Below the pieces are notes generated by a model that worked only from the letters and a program-made list of their open reading frames with translations, did not search any database and was not told the origin of the DNA. A DNA stretch of 64,000 nt from Sediminibacterium sp. (GTDB lineage: Bacteria; Bacteroidota; Bacteroidia; B-17B0; Aurantibacillaceae). Every line of letters begins with the position of its first letter. Position 1 is the first letter of the stretch. Made by a program: the position numbers and the translations under genes. Shown here piece after piece: positions 28,334 to 37,299 of the stretch. The DNA lies in contig JASGCO010000010.1 of the NCBI GenBank assembly GCA_030054095.1, positions 1 through 64,000 on the forward strand. Reading direction: 5' to 3'.

Positions 28334-28773
28334 TTTTTGTATTGGTCAAAGAATTTTATTTCCATGATGCGTTCAGGTTGTTTCAGAGCGGTAAATCCGT
28401 ATTGGGTGTAAAGGCTGTGCGCATCTTTGGTTGCCAGCATAAAGCGTCTTAATCCTTGCAAGTAAGGCGCGTCCATAATAAAGCGCATCAGGTGTTTGGA
28501 TAATCCTTTGTTCCTGTATTCTGTCAGAATAAACACATCGGCCAGATAAGCAAACGTGGCCTTGTCGGTGATAACCCTTGCAAACCCGATTTGTTGTTCT
28601 TGACTATATACCCCAAAACAAATGCTTCCTTCAATGGCTGCCAGTACGGTGGTAAGCGGAATATGCTGTGCCCAGTAACTTTCTTTACTCAGGTAGTTAT
28701 AAATTACGTCTGTCTGTAACTTTTCTTTTTCGTCACTGAAAAGGAAATGGTCAATAAGTGTATTATAAGCCAT
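28330..28773 (-). CDS. GNAT family N-acetyltransferase
   Basis: A 147-residue acetyltransferase. The acetyl-CoA site is visible as TEYRNKGLSKHLMRFIMD near residues 88-105, preceded by the beta4 strand AYLADVFIL. The C-terminus (KDAHSLYTQYGFTALKQPE) has the usual GNAT motif B. Substrate unknown. It overlaps the downstream membrane-protein gene by four bases and abuts the upstream TolB-like gene (28774) with no gap. Confidence 0.9.
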   Translation of the reverse strand: MAYNTLIDHFLFSDEKEKLQTDVIYNYLSKESYWAQHIPLTTVLAAIEGSICFGVYSQEQQIGFARVITDKATFAYLADVFILTEYRNKGLSKHLMRFIMDAPYLQGLRRFMLATKDAHSLYTQYGFTALKQPERIMEIKFFDQYKK

Positions 28774-29634
28774 TTATAAATTATCTACAATGGTAAGGTA
28801 GTTATTTTTGGGATCGAAGCAAAAGCGGGTAATGCGTTTAATACCAAATGGTTTAAGATCGAAAAGGGTTTTCCAGGTTTTTTGAAGAGCATCCCATTGT
28901 AAAATGCAGGCGCTCTCCGATTTGAGCAACCCCCATTGTTTGTGCCAGAAAATATCTTCATTGAGGGAAGGGTAGTCACAGATACGATGGGCTTTTTTAA
29001 TATGCGGGTTATAGCGGTAGAATACAACCATTCCGGAATCTTTAATGCCATAAATGAATGTTTGATCGTTTGTTTGTTTAAAGCCTCTGACAGGATGATT
29101 ACAAAGCCAGTTGTCTTCATGCGTTTTTATATGGTGCGCTCTTAATGAGTGCGGTGAAGTCAGCTTATAATACAGTATGGTGTCAGTATTAAGCGGGAAA
29201 AAATACCCAATTGAATCTTCGTTGAACAAAACTGTTTGTTGAATGCCGGATGTTTTGTCGTAAGTCCATATACGCTGGGTACTATCTTTTTCAACTACAA
29301 CGCAAGCCAACTGATGTTTATCAATTGGCGTAGGTGAATACTCACTTTCTGGTGTTTTAGTTAATTGCTGGATTTTCTTTTTACCAGTGTCGTAATAATA
29401 AACATCACTTTGCCGGTCTTCTTTAATGCTTACAAAAAAGAGTTGTTTCCCGTTCGGATCCCATTGCGGTTGGTTATCGTATCCCTCACGTTGGGTAATA
29501 TTGATTCCCTTTTTCAAAGCAGGTATTTTTTTCTCATAGTAAACAGGAAAGAGCCAGATATCCGTATTCGGGAGTTGTGCTTTAAGGCTGCATTGAAGTA
29601 AAAAGAGGAATACAATAAGTAAACGTTGAATCAT
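28774..29634 (-). CDS. TolB-like PD40 beta-propeller exported protein
   Basis: A 286-residue exported protein with signal peptide (1-19, LLIVFLFLLQCSLKAQ). It contains TolB/PD40-type propeller blades, most clearly GYDNQPQWDPNGKQLFFVS followed by DVYYYDTGKKKIQQLT near residues 50-90. Such propellers usually bind protein or peptide partners. Too short for a full peptidase of the DPP4 type and no catalytic domain is present. Its start overlaps the upstream PAP2 gene stop by four bases, so expression is coupled. Confidence 0.72.
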   Translation of the reverse strand: MIQRLLIVFLFLLQCSLKAQLPNTDIWLFPVYYEKKIPALKKGINITQREGYDNQPQWDPNGKQLFFVSIKEDRQSDVYYYDTGKKKIQQLTKTPESEYSPTPIDKHQLACVVVEKDSTQRIWTYDKTSGIQQTVLFNEDSIGYFFPLNTDTILYYKLTSPHSLRAHHIKTHEDNWLCNHPVRGFKQTNDQTFIYGIKDSGMVVFYRYNPHIKKAHRICDYPSLNEDIFWHKQWGLLKSESACILQWDALQKTWKTLFDLKPFGIKRITRFCFDPKNNYLTIVDNL

Positions 29635-30218
29635 TTGTCGGATGATAAGATAGGAGATTTGAAAAAGAATCTTCTGAAGACAATAAAGGCAAGATAACCA
29701 AAGAGTAAACCATCAAGACTCCCAACAACAACATCAGAGGGGTAATGAGCACCAAGGTACACACGGCTATAAATAATGAGCGCAGGAATACTAAAGAAAA
29801 GCAACCTGTAACGGCGTTTAATCCAGCTACAGGCAAAGAATAACAAAGCCGTAACGGCTACCGTATTAGCGGCATGGCTGCTGAAAAAACCATATTTGCC
29901 ACCCCTGTAATCGTTAACAACATGTATTTTTTCTTTAAGTTCCAGATTATGTGTGGGGCGATAACGTTTTACAGCATGTTTTACGGCATTGCTACTTAAA
30001 TCGGTGGCGGCTATGGAAAGTCCGCAGCATAATAACAACGCCGCGGTATTTTTTAAATGATACCGTTGATAGTAGCGGTAAACCAAATAAAGCGCAAGGG
30101 GAAGGAAGATAAAGATCTGACTGAACTGCCACATGCAAATGTCTAACCAGGGAGTATTCAGGCTATTTATCTTCAACAGAAGCGCTTTATCAAATACCTC
30201 CAGGCCAGATTCTTGCAT
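29631..30218 (-). CDS. PAP2 family phosphatase
   Basis: A 195-residue membrane phosphatase with about five to six membrane segments. The three-part acid-phosphatase signature is complete: KRYRPTHN near 85, SSHAAN near 115, and RVYLGAHYPSDVVVG near 155-170. Likely substrates are lipid pyrophosphates such as undecaprenyl pyrophosphate, or phosphatidic acid; sequence alone does not decide. It is the first gene of the four-gene operon running down to 26813 and its presence supports an envelope-lipid or glycan theme. Confidence 0.9.
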   Translation of the reverse strand: MQESGLEVFDKALLLKINSLNTPWLDICMWQFSQIFIFLPLALYLVYRYYQRYHLKNTAALLLCCGLSIAATDLSSNAVKHAVKRYRPTHNLELKEKIHVVNDYRGGKYGFFSSHAANTVAVTALLFFACSWIKRRYRLLFFSIPALIIYSRVYLGAHYPSDVVVGSLDGLLFGYLAFIVFRRFFFKSPILSSDK

Positions 30219-30302
30219 AATGTAAAAATAGAGATAACTGTGTTAGGAACAAAGCTTTTTAGGGTGCATATAAGAATTGCCGGAAATTAAACAGTGAAAC
30301 GA

Positions 30303-31268
30303 TCAGACACGGATTCTTTGCCCCGCTTTTAATTTCTTAGAGGTCTTAAACCCATTTTTGCGGCAAATGGCCTTAACCGTTGTTTTGTTGCGTCGGGCTA
30401 TTTTAGCCAATGTATCGCCTTTACGCACTTTTACAAAACGACCTTTACCATTTTTTCCGTACTTTTTGTATTCGGCACGGGCTAATCCAATATCTCTTTT
30501 ATGACGGGTATGGGTAGCACGCAAGTCATACTTATTCTCTACATCACTTTTATGTAATACAAAATCATTCTTTTTAAGTACGCCGTTCTCAAAATCAATA
30601 AAATCCTGAGCATCAAGAGCCTGGCCCAAATAACGTATTTCAAAATGAAGGTGGCTGCCATAACTGCGTCCTGTATTACCTCCTAACCCGATGAGTGTTC
30701 CGGCTTTCACCGTTTGCCCCGGTTCAACCAGAATTTCGCTTAAATGACCATAAACAGTCTCGAGTCCGTTGTTATGACGAAGAATAACACAATTACCATA
30801 GCCATTGCATGATTTTGCGATTCTTACCATCCCATCAAACGCTGCTACTACCTGATCTCCGGTTTCAAGATCAATATCAGTTCCAAAATGTGGGCGGTAC
30901 CGCCTCCAGCCAAATTCGCTGGTAACCGGCCCTTTAAATGGCATAGAAAACCCACCATCACCTTCCTGAGTAAGGGTTAAGACCACTGAATCCTGTTTGA
31001 AACTTTCGTAAAAATTATAAGGATGAACCACATTTGTATCCCATGTACTATATAAGTCATGGCTTGGAAACAAAACCAAAGTACTATCAGGCGTTTCATT
31101 TAACAATTGCTCTTCACAAATAACCAATTTGGTAGTATCATCCTTTTTTGCCTTGGATTTTTTATCATCGCCAGGCTTGGTCTTATCATCGGGATAAGCA
31201 TAAGACTTGGCACCAACCGACAAAAAGGCGATTGCTAAAACACAGCAATATGTAAAACGACGAAGCAA
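30303..31268 (-). CDS. M23 family peptidoglycan endopeptidase with C-terminal LysM
   Basis: A 321-residue exported LytM-type metallopeptidase. Signal peptide about 1-24. The zinc site is complete: HFGTDIDLETGD (first His and Asp) near 130 and HLHFEIRYLG (catalytic His and zinc His) near 210. A LysM module ends the protein (FVKVRKGDTLAKIARRNKTT near 277-296), giving peptidoglycan targeting. The ligands are intact, so an active hydrolase is expected rather than an EnvC-like inactive activator. It stands alone, divergent from the adhesin gene at 31476. Confidence 0.93.
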   Translation of the reverse strand: MLRRFTYCCVLAIAFLSVGAKSYAYPDDKTKPGDDKKSKAKKDDTTKLVICEEQLLNETPDSTLVLFPSHDLYSTWDTNVVHPYNFYESFKQDSVVLTLTQEGDGGFSMPFKGPVTSEFGWRRYRPHFGTDIDLETGDQVVAAFDGMVRIAKSCNGYGNCVILRHNNGLETVYGHLSEILVEPGQTVKAGTLIGLGGNTGRSYGSHLHFEIRYLGQALDAQDFIDFENGVLKKNDFVLHKSDVENKYDLRATHTRHKRDIGLARAEYKKYGKNGKGRFVKVRKGDTLAKIARRNKTTVKAICRKNGFKTSKKLKAGQRIRV

Positions 31269-31357
31269 GGGTTTTTTAAGAATTTTGCAAAGATTGTTTT
31301 TTTAGCGAGATTGTCAAGACTAAAAATTCACAAAACCCTATAAAGTTATTAACAATT

Positions 31358-31387
31358 TTTGTTTATTGTGAATAATGGGTATATTTA
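31358..31387 (+). promoter_or_regulatory. Candidate Bacteroidota promoter for the 31476 adhesin gene
   Basis: TTTG at 31358-31361 is followed after 18 bases by TATATTTA at 31380-31387, close to the -33/-7 pair TTTG...TAnnTTTG. The predicted leader of about 80 bases contains a small hairpin (CGTGG/CCACG, 31429-31442). Confidence 0.45.
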
Positions 31388-31475
31388 CAACTTAGTAAAG
31401 TACCATTTTTAAATAGTGAATAATGCAGCGTGGTTATCCACGATTATGTAATTTAGGCACATAGAAGTTACGATT

Positions 31476-34358
31476 ATGAATAAGAAAAGAATTTTGTATT
31501 CTTTGACATCCCTGATTTTACTATGTTTAATAAGCGTTCGTGCGCAAACACCTACATTTACCATTCCGGTCACGGGTTGCGTGGGGGCTAATGTGGTGTT
31601 GAGTACATCAGTAGCGGCTACAAATTATACATGGTCAATTGCTCCCGTTGGGCCTATTATTGCATCCCCAAATGTACAAAATACCAATGTGGTATTTCCA
31701 GGAGCAGGTACGTTTACCATCACTTGTACTGCTGGTTCTCCCGCTCCGGTAAGCACATACACTCAGGCCATAACAATTAATCCTGCACCCTCTATCACTA
31801 TCAGTCCTGTGAGCCCAGTTAACGTTTGTTCGGGCTTCCCAACTACATTTACAGCAACTGGAGCCACATCTTATACCTGGCTGGCACCACCATTATTGCC
31901 AATTCCAACAATTATATCAACCAATAGCCTCGCTACAGTTAGCCCAACCGCTAATACAACTTATACGGTATTAGGCTCTGCTTCCAGTTGTACGGCTTTA
32001 GGACTTGTAACAGCAAACATCAATCCGGCACTTACCATTGGTGTTACGCCGGCTTCTCCGTCTGTTTGCCTCGGTGGAACTATTCAGTTAACAGCGAATA
32101 ATGCAAATACATATACCTGGGTTGCGCCGGGTAATACTACCATCAGTGCAGGGCCAGCTACAGTAGTGGTAACGCAAACGGCGGCTACTACCTATACTGT
32201 TTATGGTTCCGTTCCGGCTGGATGTTCCGGATCAACAGCCGTTCAGGTAAATATGAGTACACCGTTTCCTATTATTGTGGCTGCTTCGTCAGCAACAGTT
32301 TGTCCGGGCGGTTCAGTTACATTGACAGCGGCTGGTGCCACAACGTATACATGGGCGGCTAACAGTTCATTATCTTCTACAAGTGGCCCAACGGTAATAG
32401 CTTCACCTACCACCAGTACAACGTATAGTGTTTCGGGTACTTTAAATGGGTGTGTAGGTACTGGGAGTATTACCATTAATACTGTAGTTTTACCACCGGT
32501 AACAATAGCCGCCACAGCTTCTGCCGTTTGTCAGAATTATCAGGCCACCCTTACCGCTAACGGGGCAGCTAATTATACCTGGACAGGAACACCACTTACT
32601 GGAACGTTTACGCCTGTATTTATAAATGCCATATCAGTATTTGCGGGAACCTATACAGTTGTAGGGTCTAATGGTGGTATTTGTACCAGTACCGCAACTA
32701 TTAAAATTGACACTCTGCCACCTTTAAATATTCAGGTAGCTCAGAGTAGCGCTACTACCTGCGTTGTAACTAACAACAATCCTTGTTTATCGCAACCGGT
32801 AACACTTATTGCCAGTGGCGCAACAAACTATCAGTGGTCGCCACCCTGTCCGTCTTTTCTTAATTTGTGTGTGGGTGGTACAGTGGCAGCAAGGCCATGT
32901 ACAACAAGTACGGTTCAGGTAATCGGGACAACAGCCTCTTGTAGCGGAACGGCTGTGGTAACAGTAAGTGTTATTCCGCAGTTTACAATAGCGGTGGTTC
33001 CTATTCAGCCTATAACCTGTTTAGGAAGTTGTATAAATATGTCAATTACCGGAACCGGAAGTAATGTGCCAGCCCCACTTACTTACAGCTGGACAGAACC
33101 AAGTAATGCTCTTGCAACCTTAGATAATCCGTTAAGCCGAACGGTTGTGGCTTGTCCAACCGTTAATACAACATATACTGCGGTGGCCTACGACAGCAGA
33201 GGCTGTATTTCAGCGCCACGGCTTGTGTCAACTACTATTTTACCGGTACCTGCGGGAACCATTACTGCACCAACCAATACAATGTGCTTTGTGAACGACT
33301 TGGTAGGAAACACCAGTAATACCATAAATGTAGGCGTTACTGTTGGTAATCCTGGTCTTCCAAACGGAGTAGTTTATACGTATACCTGGTCGTCCTCTAA
33401 TGGATTAATTCTTACGAATCTGAATTCTCCCACGGCAATTATTTCCGCTTCTTCTATTGCAACACCTTTAATATATACTTTATCATTGGGGTATAATGGA
33501 ATTTCGGGGTGCCTTGGAACAGATACAATACTTATAAATGTGATTGATTGTCGTAAGGTAACAGCTGTTTCTTTCACAACAGTCACGCAAAGGGACACCT
33601 TGTGCGCGGGCCAGTGTATAACATTTACGAATACCACAGATGCAGCGCAGACGCAAACGGTGGTTTGGAATTTCCCGGGAGGAACCCCAAGCACATCTAC
33701 CCTTCAGGCGCCTAACGTATGTTATAACCTGCCAGGGAAATTTAACGTCACCCTAACCGCTAAAAATAACTATAATCTCCCTACTGAACTGCCGGGGATA
33801 GGATACCAGAACTATATTACCGTGGTGGACGTACCGAATCCTCAGATTCGACCGGTCACATTTAATCAAAAGGATACAACGGTTCAATTTGGCACGCCCG
33901 TGGTGCTTACGGCAACCAATGCAACCTGGTATAACTGGTCTACGACAGGTTCCGTTGCAAATTGTACAACCTGTATATCCCCTACTATAATTGCACTTCA
34001 GAATACTCAGGTTATTCTGACGGGGTATAATAGCCGGAAATGTTCTTATACAGACACATTAGATATCATCGTTATTCCGGATTGTGGCGAGATGTTTGTG
34101 CCCACAGCGTTTTCACCTAACAATGACGGGGTAAATGATGTATTATATGCCAGAGGAAAGTGTCTTGAAACCCTTAAATTCCAGGTGTTTAACCGTTGGG
34201 GGGAAATGGTTTTTGAAACGACGGATCCAAAAAAGGGATGGGATGGAACCTTTAACGGAGACCTTATGAACACTGGTGTTTTTGTTTATCGCCTTGAAGG
34301 AAAAGGATATGATGGCAAAGGCTATAGTTATAAAGGAAATGTAACACTGATTAGGTAA
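31476..34358 (+). CDS. Secreted repeat adhesin with T9SS type B (CHU_C) sorting domain
   Basis: A 960-residue surface protein with signal peptide (1-23). It carries about seven Ig-like repeats of about 80 residues, each with a Cys near the start and a TYTW motif (ASSATVCPGGSVTLTAAGA, TTYTWAANSS, ATTYTVYGSV). A PKD-like domain lies near 720 (TVVWNFPGGTP). The CHU_C domain starts near 868 (AFSPNNDGVNDVLYARGK, FNRWGEMVFETTDP, GVFVYRLEG). It lacks the IgGFc-binding-like N-terminal domain of the two adhesins at 9728 and 14269. A PorP/SprF gene follows after seven bases. Confidence 0.9.
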   Translation: MNKKRILYSLTSLILLCLISVRAQTPTFTIPVTGCVGANVVLSTSVAATNYTWSIAPVGPIIASPNVQNTNVVFPGAGTFTITCTAGSPAPVSTYTQAITINPAPSITISPVSPVNVCSGFPTTFTATGATSYTWLAPPLLPIPTIISTNSLATVSPTANTTYTVLGSASSCTALGLVTANINPALTIGVTPASPSVCLGGTIQLTANNANTYTWVAPGNTTISAGPATVVVTQTAATTYTVYGSVPAGCSGSTAVQVNMSTPFPIIVAASSATVCPGGSVTLTAAGATTYTWAANSSLSSTSGPTVIASPTTSTTYSVSGTLNGCVGTGSITINTVVLPPVTIAATASAVCQNYQATLTANGAANYTWTGTPLTGTFTPVFINAISVFAGTYTVVGSNGGICTSTATIKIDTLPPLNIQVAQSSATTCVVTNNNPCLSQPVTLIASGATNYQWSPPCPSFLNLCVGGTVAARPCTTSTVQVIGTTASCSGTAVVTVSVIPQFTIAVVPIQPITCLGSCINMSITGTGSNVPAPLTYSWTEPSNALATLDNPLSRTVVACPTVNTTYTAVAYDSRGCISAPRLVSTTILPVPAGTITAPTNTMCFVNDLVGNTSNTINVGVTVGNPGLPNGVVYTYTWSSSNGLILTNLNSPTAIISASSIATPLIYTLSLGYNGISGCLGTDTILINVIDCRKVTAVSFTTVTQRDTLCAGQCITFTNTTDAAQTQTVVWNFPGGTPSTSTLQAPNVCYNLPGKFNVTLTAKNNYNLPTELPGIGYQNYITVVDVPNPQIRPVTFNQKDTTVQFGTPVVLTATNATWYNWSTTGSVANCTTCISPTIIALQNTQVILTGYNSRKCSYTDTLDIIVIPDCGEMFVPTAFSPNNDGVNDVLYARGKCLETLKFQVFNRWGEMVFETTDPKKGWDGTFNGDLMNTGVFVYRLEGKGYDGKGYSYKGNVTLIR

Positions 34359-34365
34359 TACGCGT

Positions 34366-35424
34366 ATGTTAAGAAACTTAAGTAAATCCCTGTTGGTAAT
34401 GAGTTGTTTGGCCGCAAGCGTTTCGCGGGGTCAGGATATACACTTTTCGCAGTATGCGGAGACACCTGTAAATGTTAACCCGGCGCTGATCGGCGTTATG
34501 TACGATACTCGTGCTATCGCCAACTTCCGTTCGCAATGGGGCAGTGTTGGGAAAAGTTATGACACCTATGGTCTTACATTTGAGCAGGCTATTGGAAATA
34601 AGAAAGTCACAAAACGGAGCTATTGGGCCGTTGGAGTTAATTTGTTCCGCGACCAGGCTGGAGATGCAAAAATGTCGAACCTTAGTCCGAATCTGGGTTT
34701 GAGTTATATTACATATCTTTCAGACCGGCAGTTTAAAATTTCAGGAGGTATTCAGGGGGGATTGAATTACCGCACGGTTAATGTGGATAATCTTACTTGG
34801 GATTCTCAGTTTAATGGATATAAATATGATGCCAATCGTCCAAGTGGCGAAAAAACACCGAGAAGCGCGATTACAGCTATGGATCTTGGTGGCGGTATTA
34901 ATTTAAATTACGCTGAAAGTAAACGCTTCCTCAATAGTAAAGATGGTCATAAGTTTGATATAGGAGTAGCAGCGTATCATTTTCAGTTACCACGCAACTC
35001 ATTTTTTAACAGCACAGAACGTTTATATGGAAGATATGTGGGCTATATGAATGGAGAAATTGCCATTAAAGCACTTCGCTTATTTTTAGTGCCAAGTATC
35101 ATTCACGTGCGTCAGGGCCCTTCTAAAGAGACAACTGTTGGTTTTTTATTCAAGTATAGCCTGGTGGATCCTACTACATTTACAAATGAACGTAAGGCAA
35201 CTACCCTTTCTGTAGGATCGTATTACCGTTTTAAGGATGCAATTGTCCCAACGGTTGCTGCCAGTTATGACAAGTGGTCTTTAGGAATTGCGTACGATTT
35301 AAATGTTTCCCAGTTAACCCCAGCTTCTAATTTAAGGGGTGGATTAGAGATTATGTTACGTTATAATGTAACACCGGGTTATGGCCGGGCAGTTGACCGG
35401 ACAGATACCAAAGCATCTTACTAA
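34366..35424 (+). CDS. PorP/SprF family T9SS outer-membrane protein (copy 3)
   Basis: A 352-residue outer-membrane barrel with signal peptide (1-22) and the family start IHFSQYAETPVNVNPALIGV followed by IANFRSQWGSV. It starts seven bases after the adhesin at 31476 and is presumably its dedicated export or anchoring partner. It ends before a strong hairpin terminator at 35450, so this is a two-gene operon. Confidence 0.93.
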   Translation: MLRNLSKSLLVMSCLAASVSRGQDIHFSQYAETPVNVNPALIGVMYDTRAIANFRSQWGSVGKSYDTYGLTFEQAIGNKKVTKRSYWAVGVNLFRDQAGDAKMSNLSPNLGLSYITYLSDRQFKISGGIQGGLNYRTVNVDNLTWDSQFNGYKYDANRPSGEKTPRSAITAMDLGGGINLNYAESKRFLNSKDGHKFDIGVAAYHFQLPRNSFFNSTERLYGRYVGYMNGEIAIKALRLFLVPSIIHVRQGPSKETTVGFLFKYSLVDPTTFTNERKATTLSVGSYYRFKDAIVPTVAASYDKWSLGIAYDLNVSQLTPASNLRGGLEIMLRYNVTPGYGRAVDRTDTKASY

Positions 35425-35449
35425 CAGATTATACCTTTTTAATATTACA

Positions 35450-35484
35450 CGGGGCTTTTCTTCTGGAGAAGCCCCGTTTGTTTT
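35450..35484 (+). terminator. Rho-independent terminator after PorP/SprF copy 3
   Basis: CGGGGCTT (35450-35457) pairs perfectly with AAGCCCCG (35469-35476) across an 11-base loop and is followed by TTTGTTTT. Confidence 0.85.
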
Positions 35485-35508
35485 ATTAATAAAGATACGT
35501 TATCTTTA
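35477..35508 (+). promoter_or_regulatory. Candidate promoter for the trmN6 gene
   Basis: TTTG (35477-35480) and TATCTTTA (35501-35508) are 20 bases apart, a good fit to the Bacteroidota -33/-7 pair. The -33 box overlaps the T-tract of the preceding terminator. The -7 box is also the right arm of a perfect inverted repeat, AAAGATA-CGT-TATCTTT (35491-35507). Confidence 0.5.
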
Positions 35509-35529
35509 ATTGACGGGTTAAATAGATGT

Positions 35530-36249
35530 ATGCCAAATGGTTTTTTCGCTTTTAAACAGTTTGTTATAAAACAGGAGCAATCTGCCATGAAGGTAGGCAC
35601 TGATGCTGTATTGCTGGGGTCTTGGATAAAACCAAATGGTGCAGAAACTATTTTAGACATAGGTACGGGTACAGGCGTTATTGCCCTTATGCTGGCTCAA
35701 AAGAGTAAAGCAGCGCATATAACCGCCATAGATATAGATAAGAACAGTGCTGAAGAAGCCGCCTTTAATGTGCAACAAAGTATCTTTAAAGACCGGATAG
35801 AGGTAAGGCACATTTCCTTTCAGGAATTTGTCAGGCAGTATAAATCCCAGTTCCATTTAATTGTTACTAATCCACCTTATTTCGTTGGTTCTTTGCCAAG
35901 CAGTCAGATAAACCGAAGCAATGCGCGCCATACAAGTGTTTTATCATTTGAGGATCTTATTGGCGGTGTAAAGCAATTACTTTCACCTAAAGGGAAATTT
36001 TGCCTGATTTTACCTAAAATGGAGGCGACGCAGTTCAGAGAACTGGCAGAAGCCGAAGGATTTCATTTGTCGAAATTGATGAGGGTGCGCACACGGGCGG
36101 ATAAAGATTCTGAAAAACGGCAATTAATGCAATTCGAAATAACACCCAGCGAATTTGAGGAAGAAACATTAATTATTGAAAAAGGCGGACGCCACGATTT
36201 TACAGAAGAGTACAAAACACTTACCAGAGATTTTTATGTGAATTTCTAA
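35530..36249 (+). CDS. trmN6: tRNA1(Val) (adenine(37)-N6)-methyltransferase
   Basis: A SAM-dependent methyltransferase making m6A37 in tRNA1(Val) (YfiC/TrmN6 family). Rossmann SAM motif I is ILDIGTGTGVIALMLAQ near residues 41-57. The N6-adenine motif IVTNPPYF lies near 114-121. The N-terminal signature FAFKQFVIKQEQSAMKVGTD is characteristic of the family, and 239 residues is the normal length. It is transcribed alone from the promoter at 35477. Confidence 0.92.
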   Translation: MPNGFFAFKQFVIKQEQSAMKVGTDAVLLGSWIKPNGAETILDIGTGTGVIALMLAQKSKAAHITAIDIDKNSAEEAAFNVQQSIFKDRIEVRHISFQEFVRQYKSQFHLIVTNPPYFVGSLPSSQINRSNARHTSVLSFEDLIGGVKQLLSPKGKFCLILPKMEATQFRELAEAEGFHLSKLMRVRTRADKDSEKRQLMQFEITPSEFEEETLIIEKGGRHDFTEEYKTLTRDFYVNF

Positions 36250-36341
36250 GTATCTTTCAGATAAGATCAGGATACAATTGCTTAAAAAAAACCTTGCTAA
36301 TCCCGTTTTACTCTCTTAGTTTTAGGGCTTTAAAACGAAGT

Positions 36342-37232
36342 ATGAAAAATATAACGGTGATAGGGAGCGGAACCATGGGAAATGGCATCGCGCATACATT
36401 TGCACAGTATGGATTCAGTGTAAGTTTAGTTGATATTAATGAACAGGCGCTTCAAAAGGCAATAGCTACTATAACTAAAAATCTTGACCGTCAGGTAACA
36501 AAGGGAAGTATTACAGAAGATGTTAAACAGGCTACACTCAAAAACATCACACCATTTACAGATTTGGTTAAAGGCGCTGCTACAGCTGATTTGGTGGTGG
36601 AAGCGGCCAGCGAAAATGTGGATGTGAAGCTTAAAATATTTAAACAATTGGATGAGGTGTGTCAGCCTTCTGCAATTTTGGCATCAAACACATCCTCTAT
36701 TTCTATTACACAAATTGCCGCAGTAACCAAAAGAGCAGATAAAGTAATTGGTATGCATTTTATGAACCCGGTTCCGGTGATGAAACTAGTGGAGGTAATC
36801 AGAGGATACAGTACCAGCAACGAAGTGTTAGCGAAAATTATGGAAACATCCAGACAGTTAGGGAAAGTGCCGGTAGAAGTAAACGATTACCCTGGATTTG
36901 TGGCAAACAAAATATTGATGCCAATGATTAATGAGGCCATTATTACCTTGTATGAAGGCGTGGCCGGGGTTGAAGAGATTGATACTGTCATGAAATTAGG
37001 AATGGCCCATCCGATGGGACCTCTGCAGTTAGCTGATTTTATAGGGTTGGATGTGTGCCTTAACATTTTAAAAGTGTTACAGGATGGTTTTGGGAACCCA
37101 AAATACGCCCCCTGTCCTTTATTAGTGAATATGGTAACCGCCGGACATCTTGGCGTTAAATCTGGTAAAGGATTTTACGATTACAGTAGTGGAGGTAAAG
37201 ACCTCATTTTGGCAGAACGATTTAAAAAATAA
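36342..37232 (+). CDS. 3-hydroxyacyl-CoA (3-hydroxybutyryl-CoA) dehydrogenase
   Basis: An NAD-dependent enzyme that interconverts L-3-hydroxyacyl-CoA and 3-ketoacyl-CoA in fatty-acid or butyrate metabolism. The start at 36342 puts the dinucleotide motif GSGTMGNGIAHTFAQ at residues 7-21; an upstream in-frame ATG would add a non-conserved extension. The catalytic His is in IGMHFMNPVPVMKLVE near 140. The C-terminal domain has VEEIDTVMKLGMAHPMGPLQ and LADFIGLDVCL. At 296 residues it is the stand-alone bacterial form (Hbd type). A terminator follows directly. Confidence 0.93.
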   Translation: MKNITVIGSGTMGNGIAHTFAQYGFSVSLVDINEQALQKAIATITKNLDRQVTKGSITEDVKQATLKNITPFTDLVKGAATADLVVEAASENVDVKLKIFKQLDEVCQPSAILASNTSSISITQIAAVTKRADKVIGMHFMNPVPVMKLVEVIRGYSTSNEVLAKIMETSRQLGKVPVEVNDYPGFVANKILMPMINEAIITLYEGVAGVEEIDTVMKLGMAHPMGPLQLADFIGLDVCLNILKVLQDGFGNPKYAPCPLLVNMVTAGHLGVKSGKGFYDYSSGGKDLILAERFKK

Positions 37233-37254
37233 CAAATATTAGCTACCAAATATT

Positions 37255-37296
37255 AAAAGTGTCCGTATAATATTATAAGATGCGGACACTTTTTTA
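37255..37296 (+). terminator. Rho-independent terminator after the dehydrogenase gene
   Basis: AAAAGTGTCCG (37255-37265) pairs perfectly with CGGACACTTTT (37283-37293), followed by TTTs. The hairpin ends only a few bases before the next start codon at 37300. Confidence 0.88.
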
Positions 37297-37299
37297 CGT

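Noticed and set aside
31476..34358. CRISPR-like regular spacing in the repeat adhesin
   Set aside because: The periodicity is protein-level (about 80 residues per Ig-like repeat) with diverged DNA; no short identical repeats with unique spacers were found anywhere in the window.
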